NCBI GenBank assembly: GCA_050247135.1 | Contig: JBFWUT010000013.1 | Coordinates: 1 to 64,000, forward strand | Direction: 5' to 3' | From: Berkiella sp050247135 | GTDB taxonomy: Bacteria > Pseudomonadota > Gammaproteobacteria > Berkiellales > Berkiellaceae | DNA length: 64,000 bases | Shown here: positions 1 through 10,143 of the stretch, piece after piece | How the letters are laid out: every line of letters starts with the position of its first letter | How positions within the stretch are numbered: position 1 is the stretch's first letter | Position numbers and translations under genes: made by a program | The notes under the pieces: model-generated | Told to the model about the DNA's origin: nothing | Database searches by the model: none | Seen by the model: the letters and a program-made list of their open reading frames with translations, nothing else

Positions 1-125
1 ACAGAAATTTCTTTGGGCGCATTCACACCGATGCGCACTTGGTTGCCCTTAACACCTAGCACGGTGACAGTAACATCATCACCTATCATCAACGTCTCAC
101 CCACTCGTCGAGTTAAAATGAGCAT
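1..125 (-). CDS. csrA: Carbon storage regulator CsrA (3' part outside the window)
   Basis: Post-transcriptional regulator that binds GGA motifs in mRNA leaders as a homodimer. The reverse strand from 125 reads MLILTRRVGETLMIGDD followed by VTVTVLGVKGNQVRIGVNAP, the canonical CsrA N-terminus with the RNA-binding first beta strand (LTRR). A good ribosome site (AAAGGAG) sits just before the ATG. The gene runs off the left edge, so about 41 codons are seen of the usual 60-70. It lies downstream of lysC on the same strand with an 80 bp gap, the order I recall from other Legionellales, where CsrA homologues control the replicative/transmissive switch. Family assignment is firm; the regulatory role here is inferred. 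Confidence 0.93.
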   Translation of the reverse strand, partial: MLILTRRVGETLMIGDDVTVTVLGVKGNQVRIGVNAPKEIS

Positions 126-207
126 AGTGGTCATCTCCTTTAATACACAAGACGTCATCCTCGCAGAAGCGTTGATTGGCATCCTGAATTTGTTATTTTC
201 ATCAACA

Positions 208-1464
208 CTAAGCGCTCAGCCTACGACTTTCAGCTTCCTCTTCGTAGGGTTCCTGGTGCAGGCGAAACGCTTCATGCAGTGCCCGCACTCCCAACTCTAA
301 ATATTTTTCGTCCACCAGCACCGAGACTTTAATTTCGGAGGTGGCCACGAGCTGGATATTAATTCCCTCTGCGCCTAGTACTTTAAACATGGTGCTTGCA
401 ATACCAGCATGAGAACGCATCCCCACACCAACTAATGACACCTTCGCAATTTTGGCATCACCTATAACACCTGCTGCGCCCAATTCTTTATCCACTTGGC
501 GCAAAATGGCCAACGACTGTTCATAATCCCGGCGATGAACCGTAAAAGCAAAATCTGTGTTGCCATCGTCGCCTAAAATTTGAACAATCATGTCCACTTC
601 AATATTGGCGTCACTGATAGGCCCTAGAATGCGCCCAGCAGTGCCCGGCTTGTCAGGTACGCCTCTTATGATTAACTTGGCTTCTTCGCGGCTAAAGGCG
701 ATCCCTGAAACAATAGGCTGTTCCAAACCTTTTTCTTCAAACGTAATCAATGTGCCAGAACCTTCTTTGAACGTAGATAAGACCCTTAAGGGAACATTAA
801 ATTTTCCGGCGAACTCCACCGCACGGATTTGTAGTACTTGTGCGCCAGCACCTGACAATTCAAGCATTTCTTCAAAGGTAACCCGCGGCATCCGACGTGC
901 ATCGCTGACAATGCGCGGATCGGTAGTATAAACCCCGTCCACATCGGTATAAATCTGGCATTCATCTGCCTTTAACGCTGCCGCTAAAGCGACTGCGGTG
1001 GTATCGGAGCCACCTCGCCCTAGGGTTGTTGTGTTCCCCTGCGAGTCAATCCCTTGGAACCCTGCAACCACAACGACAGTTCCTTGGGCCAGATCTGCTC
1101 GAATTTTATCTTCATCAATATGTTCAATTCTGGCTTTGGTATGAATGTTATTAGTCCGAATAGCCACTTGTGCGCCCGTATAAGATTTCGCTGGACACCC
1201 AATGCTGTGCAACGCCATGCATAATAATGCGATAGAAACTTGCTCTCCAGTGGCTAATAAGACATCAAGCTCTCGAGGTGAAGGACTCTCCATGATTTGA
1301 TGAGCTAAATCATCTAGACGGTCAGTTTCATGCCCCATTGCAGAAACGACTACCACGACATCGTGGCCCGCGTTTTGCGTCGCTTTGATTTTTCGCGCGA
1401 CATGCATCATTCGCGCGATATCTGAGACCGAGGTTCCGCCGTATTTTTGAACAATTAAGCTCAT
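208..1464 (-). CDS. lysC: Aspartate kinase, monofunctional
   Basis: Phosphorylates L-aspartate, the first step to lysine, threonine, methionine and diaminopimelate. The 418-residue protein starts with the kinase signature KYGGTSV (residues 7-13) and has the GRGGSDTTAVALA segment near residue 150 that belongs to the catalytic domain. The C-terminal third carries two ACT-type regulatory segments (for example VPDKPGTAGRILGPISD and the later VGVGMRSHAGIASTMFK), so end-product feedback is expected. Length fits the monofunctional class; there is no homoserine dehydrogenase fusion. It sits between alaS (66 bp upstream) and csrA and is probably transcribed with them. Confidence 0.95.
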   Translation of the reverse strand: MSLIVQKYGGTSVSDIARMMHVARKIKATQNAGHDVVVVVSAMGHETDRLDDLAHQIMESPSPRELDVLLATGEQVSIALLCMALHSIGCPAKSYTGAQVAIRTNNIHTKARIEHIDEDKIRADLAQGTVVVVAGFQGIDSQGNTTTLGRGGSDTTAVALAAALKADECQIYTDVDGVYTTDPRIVSDARRMPRVTFEEMLELSGAGAQVLQIRAVEFAGKFNVPLRVLSTFKEGSGTLITFEEKGLEQPIVSGIAFSREEAKLIIRGVPDKPGTAGRILGPISDANIEVDMIVQILGDDGNTDFAFTVHRRDYEQSLAILRQVDKELGAAGVIGDAKIAKVSLVGVGMRSHAGIASTMFKVLGAEGINIQLVATSEIKVSVLVDEKYLELGVRALHEAFRLHQEPYEEEAESRRLSA

Positions 1465-1530
1465 TAGCTAATCCATTAAAACGTAGAATTCTAACATTTT
1501 TGACGTTTTATACATCAAAATCCCAATCCA

Positions 1531-4137
1531 CTAAAGTTTTTCTTGCACCCAGGCCTTCACAGAGGCTAGTGCTTTGTCTAAGTGCTCCGGGTCCGTGCCG
1601 CCTGCTTGGGCTAAATCAGGGCGTCCACCCCCTTTGCCCCCTACTTGCATAGCGACGAAATTCACGAGCTCTCCTGCCGAAACTTTATTCGTGCAATTAT
1701 TGGTTACCCCAACGATTAACTGCACCTTTTCACCATTTACGGCTGCTAACACTATAATCGCCCTCGTCAGCTTATTCTTGAGATCATCCATCAGCTCACG
1801 CATGATTTTAGGGTCCGTATCCGATAAACGCTTCACCAAGAGTTTGATATCGCCAATGACGATAGCCTCACTGGTCAAATCCCCTCCGCTACCGGTGGCT
1901 AATTTAGCCTTTAAGCGTTGGTTTTCTTTTTCTAAATCCCTAACTTTATCCAACAGATGTGTCACTTTTTCTGCAACTTGGGGACGTGTTGCTTTTAACA
2001 ACAACATGAGATGTTGCACACTTTTGTCTGCTTGCGTGAGCCATTGCATCGCACCGGCTCCAGTAAGCGCTTCAATACGACGCACCCCAGCCGCGATACC
2101 CGTTTCAGCAATAATTTTGAATAGACCTATGTCACCGGTGTGTTCAGCGTGAGTACCACCACATAATTCTACAGAATATCCATTCCCCATATTCAATACG
2201 CGGACCTTCTCACCATACTTTTCACCGAACAGAGCCATAGCGCCTGTTTTCGCCGCTTCTTCAGGTGTCATTTCAGTGACAGTCGCATGGGTATTTTCCA
2301 AGATTTTTTCATTGACACGATTTTCAACCGCCTGAATTTGCTCAGGCGTTAGGGCCTCAAAGTGTGCAAAATCAAAACGCAATCTGTCGGGCGTCACGAG
2401 TGAGCCTTTTTGTAACACATGTTTACCCACAATTTCTCGCAAAGCGGCGTGCAACAAGTGCGTGGCAGAGTGATTTAATTTAGTGGCTTGGCGAAGCTGA
2501 CTATTGACGATAGCTTTGACCGTATCGTCTTTGGCCAATTGACCTTTTTCGATATGCCCAATATGAACAATGGCATCCCCTACCTTTTGAGTATCTTCAA
2601 CGACAAACACCCCTTTGTCGCTTTGGATGACTCCCGTGTCGCCGACTTGCCCACCTGATTCTGCGTAAAATGGCGAGATTTTTAAAACCAGGCTGCCTTT
2701 GTCGCCAGCGCCCAATGAGTTGACGCTGTCTTTGCCTTTAAGCAAAGCGATGATTTGGGACTCACCTTCTGTGGCATGATAACCGGTAAATTCGCTTTGC
2801 GCGTCAATCGTCACACCTTGGTTATAATCCACTTGGAACTGGCTAGCGCCCCGCGCACGTTCGCGCTGTTTTGACATTTCCATTTCAAAACCAGCAATAT
2901 CGATGGTAAAGCCCTTTTCTCTACCAATATCGGCGATTAAATCCACAGGGAAACCGTATGTGTCGTAAAGCTTAAACGCCGTTTCACCACTCACTCTTTT
3001 GCCGCGTAATTGTTTTACTTCTTGCTCAAGAATACGCAAACCTTGTTCGAGTGTTTTAGAGAATTGCTCTTCTTCTTTTAGAATAATTTTTTCGACTTGC
3101 GCTTGTTGCTCTTTAATTTTGGGATAAGCTTCGCCCATTTCTTTCACTAATGCACTCACCAGCTTATAAAAGAAAGGTTGGGTTGCGCCCAATTGATTGC
3201 CATGACGCAAGGCTCGACGCATAATGCGACGTAACACATAACCACGGCCTTCATTGGAAGGAATAACCCCATCGGTAATTAAAAAAGTGGTCGAGCGGAT
3301 ATGATCGGCCAGCACACGCAATGACTTTGTTTGTGCGTCATTGGGTTTTTGCAGATCCAAAATAGACATCGCTGCTTGAATTAAAGCCTTGAATAAATCG
3401 ATATCGTAATTATTGGTCACACCCTGCATCACAGCCGCAACCCGCTCCATTCCCATCCCCGTATCGACGGATGGCTTAGGCAAGGGCGTCATGTTACCTT
3501 GACTGTCACGGTTAAATTGCATGAACACCAAATTCCAGATCTCAACATAGCGATCACCTTCGGCTTCAGCCGAGCCTGGTGGGCCACCTGCAATTGAGGG
3601 GCCATGATCATAATAAATTTCTGTGCAAGGACCACAAGGGCCGGTTTCACCCATCGACCAATAATTATCTTTTTCTCCACACCGAGAAAAGCGACTTTTG
3701 TCGACTTTCATCTCGTTTAACCAGATGTCTTCTGCTTCGCTGTCTTTTTCATAAACGGTGACCCACAGTTTTTTGGGATCTATTTTGAGCACTTGAGTGA
3801 GATATTCCCAAGCATATTGAATCGCTTCGCGCTTGAAATAATCGCCAAAGCTAAAATTCCCCAGCATTTCAAAGAAAGTATGATGACGAGCCGTATAGCC
3901 CACGTTTTCTAAATCATTGTGTTTGCCGCCAGCACGGACGCAGCATTGACTACTGGCCGCTTTAACATACGAACGCTTTTCTTTACCTAAAAAAACATCC
4001 TTAAATTGCACCATGCCCGCATTGGTGAACAGTAAGGTTTCGTCATTGTGAGGGACTAGCGAACTGCTTGGCACAACAGTGTGCCCCTTTTTTTCAAAGA
4101 AGGACAAAAAGCTTTTTCTGAGTTCACCAACTTTCAT
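1531..4137 (-). CDS. alaS: Alanyl-tRNA synthetase
   Basis: Charges tRNA-Ala with alanine in the cytoplasm. The full-length 868-residue protein has the class II catalytic core at the N-terminus (FTNAGMVQFKDVFLG near residues 37-51, then the ARHHTFFEMLGNFSFGDYF block). The editing domain has HSATHLLHAAL near residue 553 and the zinc-coordinating CGGTHAEHTGDIG near 655, so mischarged Ser/Gly-tRNA clearance should be intact. The C-terminal oligomerisation (C-Ala) domain ends in a DHHA1-like glycine-rich stretch (GGKGGGRPDLAQAGG). It lies between recX (77 bp upstream) and lysC, as in many gammaproteobacteria. Confidence 0.97.
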   Translation of the reverse strand: MKVGELRKSFLSFFEKKGHTVVPSSSLVPHNDETLLFTNAGMVQFKDVFLGKEKRSYVKAASSQCCVRAGGKHNDLENVGYTARHHTFFEMLGNFSFGDYFKREAIQYAWEYLTQVLKIDPKKLWVTVYEKDSEAEDIWLNEMKVDKSRFSRCGEKDNYWSMGETGPCGPCTEIYYDHGPSIAGGPPGSAEAEGDRYVEIWNLVFMQFNRDSQGNMTPLPKPSVDTGMGMERVAAVMQGVTNNYDIDLFKALIQAAMSILDLQKPNDAQTKSLRVLADHIRSTTFLITDGVIPSNEGRGYVLRRIMRRALRHGNQLGATQPFFYKLVSALVKEMGEAYPKIKEQQAQVEKIILKEEEQFSKTLEQGLRILEQEVKQLRGKRVSGETAFKLYDTYGFPVDLIADIGREKGFTIDIAGFEMEMSKQRERARGASQFQVDYNQGVTIDAQSEFTGYHATEGESQIIALLKGKDSVNSLGAGDKGSLVLKISPFYAESGGQVGDTGVIQSDKGVFVVEDTQKVGDAIVHIGHIEKGQLAKDDTVKAIVNSQLRQATKLNHSATHLLHAALREIVGKHVLQKGSLVTPDRLRFDFAHFEALTPEQIQAVENRVNEKILENTHATVTEMTPEEAAKTGAMALFGEKYGEKVRVLNMGNGYSVELCGGTHAEHTGDIGLFKIIAETGIAAGVRRIEALTGAGAMQWLTQADKSVQHLMLLLKATRPQVAEKVTHLLDKVRDLEKENQRLKAKLATGSGGDLTSEAIVIGDIKLLVKRLSDTDPKIMRELMDDLKNKLTRAIIVLAAVNGEKVQLIVGVTNNCTNKVSAGELVNFVAMQVGGKGGGRPDLAQAGGTDPEHLDKALASVKAWVQEKL

Positions 4138-4214
4138 ATTTCACCTAAATGGTTGATATAGACGAGAGCTAAAAGGCTATTGCACTCTTAGCAATCAAGG
4201 GTTAAATCTATTGT

Positions 4215-4739
4215 TTAATCTTTTACAGGGTTCCAGTCTGTCGCACTGAGGGCAATTTTAATCTGAAGGCCCGTAAATCCGCGTTGTTGTAAATACCGTG
4301 ACTGCAGGATTTTTTGTTCAGAAGATTTTTCCGCAATAAAACCAAAACGTTTAGCACACAACTTAATCGCACTATTTTGCCACAATTCCTCTTGCCATTC
4401 CTCGTGCATGAGACAAAGATCGCGATCAATACCACGTTCCTTGAGTTCGGCACAAATTTTTAGGGGGCCAAAGCCTCGTGCGCGCCGAGATCGGATAAAA
4501 CTCCCAATGAAACGCTGCTCATTAAGTAAGCCTTCATTCTCCAATTCATCGAGCACAGGGGTAATGGTATTGGCTGGAAAGCCCTTTTGGATCAACTTGC
4601 GGGTGAGTTCTCGCCGCGAATGATCACGGCGAAAAAGTAAGTAAATTGCCTTATTTCTAAGGGCTTGTTTGACGTCATCGACAGAGGACGGCAAAGCCGC
4701 CCTTCTGCCAAAGGCTTTAGATTTCTTCTTCGAGAACAC
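4215..4739 (-). CDS. recX: Regulatory protein RecX
   Basis: RecX binds RecA filaments and limits their extension. The 174-residue product is slightly longer than typical. Its core has the helical repeats typical of the family: the YLLFRRDHSRRELTRKLIQKGF region, then LDELENEGLLNEQRFIGSFIRSR with ARGFGPLKICAELKERGI following. The start overlaps the end of recA by 23 bp, which implies translational coupling and is the standard recA-recX arrangement. The N-terminal ~20 residues, rich in Lys and Arg, may be an over-extension; an internal start cannot be excluded. Confidence 0.9.
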   Translation of the reverse strand: MFSKKKSKAFGRRAALPSSVDDVKQALRNKAIYLLFRRDHSRRELTRKLIQKGFPANTITPVLDELENEGLLNEQRFIGSFIRSRRARGFGPLKICAELKERGIDRDLCLMHEEWQEELWQNSAIKLCAKRFGFIAEKSSEQKILQSRYLQQRGFTGLQIKIALSATDWNPVKD

Positions 4740-5826
4740 CGGATTCCATCACGCCTTTTGCTTTAGCCATTTTGCTGGTTTTGGTCTCTTCTTTTGATGA
4801 GACGGCGGCATTGCTTGATGCGCGCTGATTGATATCAGCTACCAGTAGTTTTTCACGAATAGCCGCTTCTATCTCTTGTGCTGCTTTCGGATTTTCTTGG
4901 AGGTATTGCTTCGCATTGTCTTTACCTTGACCGATACGGTTACCTGCATAGCTATACCAAGCACCAGATTTTTCAATCAATCCAATTTTGACACCAAAAT
5001 CAACGATTTCGCCCAATCGAGAGATCCCTTCGCCATAAACAATTTCAAATTCAGCTTGTCTAAAGGGAGGAGCTACTTTATTTTTCACCACTTTAACGCG
5101 GGTTTCGCTTCCTGTGACTTCTTCACCTTTTTTCACTGAGCCAATACGACGAATATCAAGCCGTACAGATGAATAAAACTTTAAAGCATTACCACCCGTG
5201 GTGGTTTCAGGGCTGCCAAACATCACCCCAATCTTCATGCGAATTTGGTTAATGAAAATAGCTAAGGTATTGGAGCGTTTTAAGTTACCGGTTAATTTAC
5301 GTAAGGCTTGTGACATTAAGCGCGCTTGGAGTCCCACATGCTGGTCGCCCATTTCACCTTCAATTTCTGCTTTCGGTGTTAGCGCAGCTACTGAGTCGAT
5401 AACAATCACATCAACCGCACCAGAGCGAACTAGCATGTCAGCAATTTCTAAGGCTTGTTCGCCTGTGTCAGGCTGTGAAATAAGCAATTCATCTAGTTTA
5501 ACACCTAATTTTTCAGCATAAACAGGATCTAAAGCATGTTCAGCATCGATAAAGGCAGCCACACCGCCTTTACGTTGACATTCCGCAACAACTTGTAATG
5601 TGAGCGTCGTTTTACCTGAAGATTCAGGACCATAGATTTCAACTACACGACCTAAAGGCAAGCCACCCACGCCCAGCGCAATGTCCAATCCTAAGGAGCC
5701 TGTCGACACCACTTCAGTATCGGAGATCGCACCCTTATCTCCTAGCCACATTACTGAACCTTTGCCAAATTGGCGATCGATTTGCGACAATGCAGCGTTC
5801 AAAGCTTGTTTTTTGTTGTCATCCAC
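4717..5826 (-). CDS. recA: Recombinase RecA
   Basis: ATP-dependent strand-exchange protein for homologous recombination and the SOS response. The 369-residue product has the Walker A motif GPESSGKTT at residues 66-74, the Walker B region VDVIVIDSVAALTPKAE, and the L1/L2 DNA-binding loop region (GDQHVGLQARLMSQALRKLT, then IFINQIRMKIGVMFGSPETTTGG). The C-terminus is Lys/Glu-rich and acidic at the end, as usual. It is transcribed divergently from mutS. I found no CTGT-N8-ACAG LexA box in the 174 bp upstream, so SOS control is not evident from the sequence. Confidence 0.98.
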   Translation of the reverse strand: MDDNKKQALNAALSQIDRQFGKGSVMWLGDKGAISDTEVVSTGSLGLDIALGVGGLPLGRVVEIYGPESSGKTTLTLQVVAECQRKGGVAAFIDAEHALDPVYAEKLGVKLDELLISQPDTGEQALEIADMLVRSGAVDVIVIDSVAALTPKAEIEGEMGDQHVGLQARLMSQALRKLTGNLKRSNTLAIFINQIRMKIGVMFGSPETTTGGNALKFYSSVRLDIRRIGSVKKGEEVTGSETRVKVVKNKVAPPFRQAEFEIVYGEGISRLGEIVDFGVKIGLIEKSGAWYSYAGNRIGQGKDNAKQYLQENPKAAQEIEAAIREKLLVADINQRASSNAAVSSKEETKTSKMAKAKGVMESGVLEEEI

Positions 5827-6000
5827 AAGACACCCCCAGTTGAGAATACATGAATAAGAAAATGATTAATGAAAAAGCGAATGTTGTTATTATGGCACAG
5901 AATATTCGTTTGCGATAATTTTTGTTACATTAATCATAGTGAGCAAAAAGCCTTAATCTTGAAAGCATTTTTTGAGCAACAACTGAAGTTAGATATTTAA

Positions 6001-8559
6001 ATGACAAATAACAACAACACTGAACATACGCCCATGATGCAGCAGTATCTTGGCATCAAATCACAACACCCCGAACAGTTACTTTTTTATCGCATGGGCG
6101 ATTTCTATGAATTGTTTTTTGACGATGCAAAAAAAGCAGCTGCGCTGTTAGATATTACCTTGACTGCCAGAGGTCAATCGAATGGAGAGGGCATTCCGAT
6201 GGCGGGAGTGCCTTTTCATGCTGCGGAAAATTATCTTGCGCGGTTACTGCGTCTTGGCGAATCGGTCGTGATCTGCGAGCAAGTGGGCGATGTCGCTACT
6301 AGCAAAGGCCCTGTGGAAAGAAAAGTCACTCGAATACTCACGCCTGGCACAGTTACCGATGAAGCACTTATTCAACCTGATGTCGATAATTTACTCGTCG
6401 CAATCTCACACGATAAACATCATTTTGGTATCGCCAGTCTCGATCTTGGCAGCGGACGTTTTGTCATACAAGAAGTCGACTCCTTATCTTCATTACAAAA
6501 CGAATTAGAGCGCTTAGCGCCGGCAGAATTACTGATCTCTGAAAAATTTCCTTTTACAGAAACCCTCAAAGGATTGGCTCTCATTCGCCAACGCCCCATA
6601 TGGGATTTTGATCATACCACTGCTTACCGTCAATTATGCTTACAATTTAATATTAAAAACCTCATCGCTTTTGAGTGTGAAGACAAAAAGCTCGGTCTCA
6701 TTGCAGCGGGTTGTTTACTCCGTTATGCACATGAAACACAACGCGCGGCTCTTCCGCATATTCGAAAAATCTCGGTAGAAAAAGCTATCGATTATGTACA
6801 AATCGATAACCATACTCTAAAGAATCTCGAATTGCTTACCAACTTACAGGGCGAACGGCAAAATACCCTACTCTCGACTTTAGACAATACCGCAACCCCC
6901 ATGGGAAGCCGCTTATTGGCACGCTGGATAGCACGGCCCTTGCAAGCAAGAGCAACACTCAAAGAACGCCAAGCCACCATTAGCGCCTTACTTAACAGTG
7001 AAAAAATAGACTCACTGTATGCTTTATTAAAACAAGTCGGCGATATGGAGCGCATCTTAGCGCGCGTTGCCTTGCAAACCGCTAGACCCCGAGATTTAGT
7101 CAAACTTGGCATGGCACTGGATGTGGTGCCTAAAATAAAAACTATTTTAAAGAAGACTGGCGCTTTAAATGAATCAACGTTAGCCCATCTGCAAGCGTTG
7201 CCTACGCTTTGTACACTTCTTAAAAAAGCCATCGTGGATAATCCACCGCAAATGATCCGTGAAGGCGGAGTCATTCGTGAAGGCTATGATAAAACCCTCG
7301 ATGAGCTGCGCAGTCTCGGTGAAAGTGCCGATAGTTATTTACAAAAACTCGAACAAAAAGAACAAGCGCGCACTAATCTCAGTACCTTAAAGGTGGGTTA
7401 TAATCGCGTGCACGGTTTTTATATCGAACTCAGTCGCAATCAAGCCGCTAATGCTCCCAAAGACTATGTACGCAGACAAACCCTCAAAAATGTAGAACGA
7501 TACATTACGCCTGAACTAAAAGTTTATGAAGAAAAGATCTTAAGCAGCCAAGAAAAAGCCATGGCTCGCGAACGTTTCTTATATGAAGAATTATTAAAAA
7601 CGCTCATGACCGATCTTAATACCATGCAAGAAACTGCTAGCGTTCTGGCAACAGTCGATGTGTTAACCAATTTGGCAGAGCGTGCTAAAACTTTAAATTA
7701 TCAATGCCCAACTCTCACTAATAAACCCGGCATTGATATTAAACAAGGTCGACATCCGGTAGTTGAACAAGTCATTAAAGAGCCCTTTATTGAAAATAAT
7801 ACGTTACTCAATACAGAGCAAACCATGTTGCTTGTCACAGGTCCTAATATGGGAGGTAAATCCACCTATATGCGCCAAACGGCATTAATTGTATTAATGG
7901 CCCATATTGGCAGTTTTGTTCCCGCAGCTAAAGCAACCATTGGCCCGGTCGATCGGATTTTTACCCGGATTGGTGCTGCCGATAATTTGGCCAAGGGCCA
8001 ATCGACTTTTATGGTCGAAATGACAGAGACAGCCAATATTTTGCATTATGCTACCCCACAAAGCCTTGTCGTAATTGATGAGATTGGGCGCGGCACCAGT
8101 ACCTTTGATGGCTTAGCACTAGCTTATGCTTGCGCGGTAGATTTGAGCCAACGTATTTCCTGCTTTACACTTTTTTCAACCCATTACTTTGAACTAACCG
8201 AACTCGCCACACGGATTGCGAACGTAAGGAATATTCATCTAGATGCCAAAGAATACGAAGATAATCTTGTGTTTTTACATACGGTAGAACAAGGGCCAGC
8301 CAATAAAAGCTATGGCTTACAAGTGGCTAAGCTGGCGGGTCTACCTAAAGGAGTGCTGCAAACAGCAAAAGAAGCGCTGTACAATTTAGAACATAAAAAA
8401 TCGCTGGTTGCTGCCTCCAAACCTAAAAAGAAAGCGCAAAATAATAAACTCATGCAATTTTTAGATGCACTAGCGCCAGATGAATATTCACCAAAAGAAG
8501 CGTTACAGAAAATGTATGAATTGAAGGCTTTGGTGGAAGCAGAGGTTGTTGACAGTTAG
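6001..8559 (+). CDS. mutS: DNA mismatch repair protein MutS
   Basis: Recognises mismatches and recruits MutL. The 852-residue protein has the N-terminal mismatch-binding motif MGDFYELF with the Phe-x-Glu wedge at residues 35-37. The ATPase Walker A GPNMGGKSTYMRQ starts near residue 613, followed by the AADNLAKGQSTFMVEM signature, Walker B VVIDEIGRGTSTFDG, and the STHYFELTELA switch. The lever, clamp and core domains between them are full length, and the C-terminal helix-turn-helix/dimer region is present. It is divergent from recA. No strong ribosome site precedes the ATG, but the N-terminus begins where family members do. Confidence 0.97.
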   Translation: MTNNNNTEHTPMMQQYLGIKSQHPEQLLFYRMGDFYELFFDDAKKAAALLDITLTARGQSNGEGIPMAGVPFHAAENYLARLLRLGESVVICEQVGDVATSKGPVERKVTRILTPGTVTDEALIQPDVDNLLVAISHDKHHFGIASLDLGSGRFVIQEVDSLSSLQNELERLAPAELLISEKFPFTETLKGLALIRQRPIWDFDHTTAYRQLCLQFNIKNLIAFECEDKKLGLIAAGCLLRYAHETQRAALPHIRKISVEKAIDYVQIDNHTLKNLELLTNLQGERQNTLLSTLDNTATPMGSRLLARWIARPLQARATLKERQATISALLNSEKIDSLYALLKQVGDMERILARVALQTARPRDLVKLGMALDVVPKIKTILKKTGALNESTLAHLQALPTLCTLLKKAIVDNPPQMIREGGVIREGYDKTLDELRSLGESADSYLQKLEQKEQARTNLSTLKVGYNRVHGFYIELSRNQAANAPKDYVRRQTLKNVERYITPELKVYEEKILSSQEKAMARERFLYEELLKTLMTDLNTMQETASVLATVDVLTNLAERAKTLNYQCPTLTNKPGIDIKQGRHPVVEQVIKEPFIENNTLLNTEQTMLLVTGPNMGGKSTYMRQTALIVLMAHIGSFVPAAKATIGPVDRIFTRIGAADNLAKGQSTFMVEMTETANILHYATPQSLVVIDEIGRGTSTFDGLALAYACAVDLSQRISCFTLFSTHYFELTELATRIANVRNIHLDAKEYEDNLVFLHTVEQGPANKSYGLQVAKLAGLPKGVLQTAKEALYNLEHKKSLVAASKPKKKAQNNKLMQFLDALAPDEYSPKEALQKMYELKALVEAEVVDS

Positions 8560-8570
8560 GGCCCTGCTTC

Positions 8571-8605
8571 GCTTGCCCTGCATAGCGCCTATGGCGCGAC
8601 GCAGG
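8571..8605 (+). repeat. 35-bp dispersed hairpin repeat, copy 1
   Basis: An imperfect palindrome begins 11 bp after the mutS stop: GCTTGCC, then CCTGCATAGCGCC pairing with GGCGCGACGCAGG around a three-base loop. The 13-bp stem has only two mismatched pairs. A second copy lies at 32901-32935 in the opposite orientation with 33 of 35 bases identical; the two differences are in the loop. It may end transcription between the convergent mutS and DUF945 genes, but no U-run follows, so it is called a REP-like repeat rather than a terminator. Confidence 0.75.
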
Positions 8606-8634
8606 AAAGCGAGGAAGTAGAGCTTCTTAAGAAG

Positions 8635-10143
8635 TTATTGGGGTGCCGGTGTTGATGTCGTTCCATTCTCCGGCGGAAGTTGTGGTGCAGCTTGAGGCGC
8701 CATTTGCGGTGCGCCTTGGCTTTGCGTTCCTGCCATTAACTGCATCAAATCTATCATTTTACCATTCACAACCAGTCTGCCATCTTTGAACTCAAAATCC
8801 ATCACCAAGCTAGAGCCTTTTTCTACCCACGCCCCTTCCTGAATTTGCTTGGTAATCATTTCATTGGCTGTTTTTGCTACTTCTTGATCAATCGCTTCTT
8901 GCGTTAATGGCGGTTGCTGTTGTTTAGCCTGAGCTTCAATAGGATCTCTAACTGATAAGGACAACAACTCCTGCAATGTGGCTTTAGGCATGATGAAGTT
9001 GCCTTTAGCAAAAATTGATTGAATCAGTTGTTGGATCTGGTGAACGTCAGTTGCATCGGGGCCACCAATTGCCATCGCAAAAGTCGCTCTGACATCTCCT
9101 TCTGGCACATGAACGCTGAGATCATCAATCACTATTTCAGGACGGGTCTTTAACAAATCAGGAAGTAAAGCCATGATCTGTTCAATATACTGACTTTGCT
9201 CAGCTTCAGGAGCACTTTCCATCTCTTTGGTAATATCCACCAAAGACTTCATTGCGCCGGGTGCAATATTTTTAATAGAACCGCTGTAATTTGCGGGGCC
9301 ATATTGCTTGTCATCAACAATGATTAATTCAATGCGTAATGTGCCTGAAGATTCAATCATGCCATTTTCGGTATCGGTGACGCCACTCACAGCAACGCCG
9401 GTCATCGAGAAGAACGGTTTTTTCTCAATATGCAATTGCAGCTTCTGCAAATCACCTTGCGCCGTTCCTAACCAAAGCCCTTCTGGCGTTTTAAAGCGTT
9501 GGGTTTTAAAGACTAAATCATCACCCACAACACGTGCGTTTTCAAAAACCATATCAAAACCTGGCATGAGCATATTGCCTTGCAATCGTTTGAAATCACG
9601 ACTCAACTCCCATTCGCCGCTGATGCCTTTCCATAAGATATGCTCTTTGTCGTTTTCAGCGATTTTTAATTCTTTCCCATGGATCTTCGCTTTGGTGGTG
9701 CCATCGATTTTGATGATGCTGTCTATGGTGAGCACATCAGTATCACCCACCACTTTCATCATTTTCTTTTGTGCTTCATCATCTAATTGGGAATGAATAG
9801 CTGCCAACGCAAAAGCCCAACCACCGTCATGTAGCTTAACAAATGGTCCATGCCCGATATCATGCTTAATCAGAATATTTAAATTTTTACCTGCCTCTTT
9901 GCTGTTGGTTAAGCCAGCATGAAAACCTTCGACAAACTTTCCGGATAAAGTCACACGGGTTTCTGCAGTAGAGTGTCGCCATCCCCGGTTATAGGTCACT
10001 AATTCAACCTTGGTGGATTCCAGTTCTGAAGCTACCTGCACAATGTCTTTAAATCGCGTTTCTACCAAGAACCCAATCAGATAGGGTGCCGCGCCAATAA
10101 CAATCAACAGTAGTATCAGGTATATGACAATTTTACGGTTCAT
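8635..10143 (-). CDS. DUF945 (YdgA-like) family protein
   Basis: Envelope protein of unknown biochemical role. The 502-residue product begins with a single uncleaved-type hydrophobic anchor (about residues 5-26, IVIYLILLLIVIGAAPYLIG) and continues as a long beta-rich soluble domain expected to face the periplasm. The overall pattern (N-terminal anchor, the RYxDIV-like start, FEFKDGRLVVNGK near the end) matches the YdgA/DUF945 family. It ends in a Gln/Pro/Ala-rich tail of about 35 residues (QGAPQMAPQAAPQLPPENG) that looks unstructured. It stands alone, convergent to mutS and divergent from fadE. Family call is from memory of the fold pattern and is moderately sure. Confidence 0.75.
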   Translation of the reverse strand: MNRKIVIYLILLLIVIGAAPYLIGFLVETRFKDIVQVASELESTKVELVTYNRGWRHSTAETRVTLSGKFVEGFHAGLTNSKEAGKNLNILIKHDIGHGPFVKLHDGGWAFALAAIHSQLDDEAQKKMMKVVGDTDVLTIDSIIKIDGTTKAKIHGKELKIAENDKEHILWKGISGEWELSRDFKRLQGNMLMPGFDMVFENARVVGDDLVFKTQRFKTPEGLWLGTAQGDLQKLQLHIEKKPFFSMTGVAVSGVTDTENGMIESSGTLRIELIIVDDKQYGPANYSGSIKNIAPGAMKSLVDITKEMESAPEAEQSQYIEQIMALLPDLLKTRPEIVIDDLSVHVPEGDVRATFAMAIGGPDATDVHQIQQLIQSIFAKGNFIMPKATLQELLSLSVRDPIEAQAKQQQPPLTQEAIDQEVAKTANEMITKQIQEGAWVEKGSSLVMDFEFKDGRLVVNGKMIDLMQLMAGTQSQGAPQMAPQAAPQLPPENGTTSTPAPQ

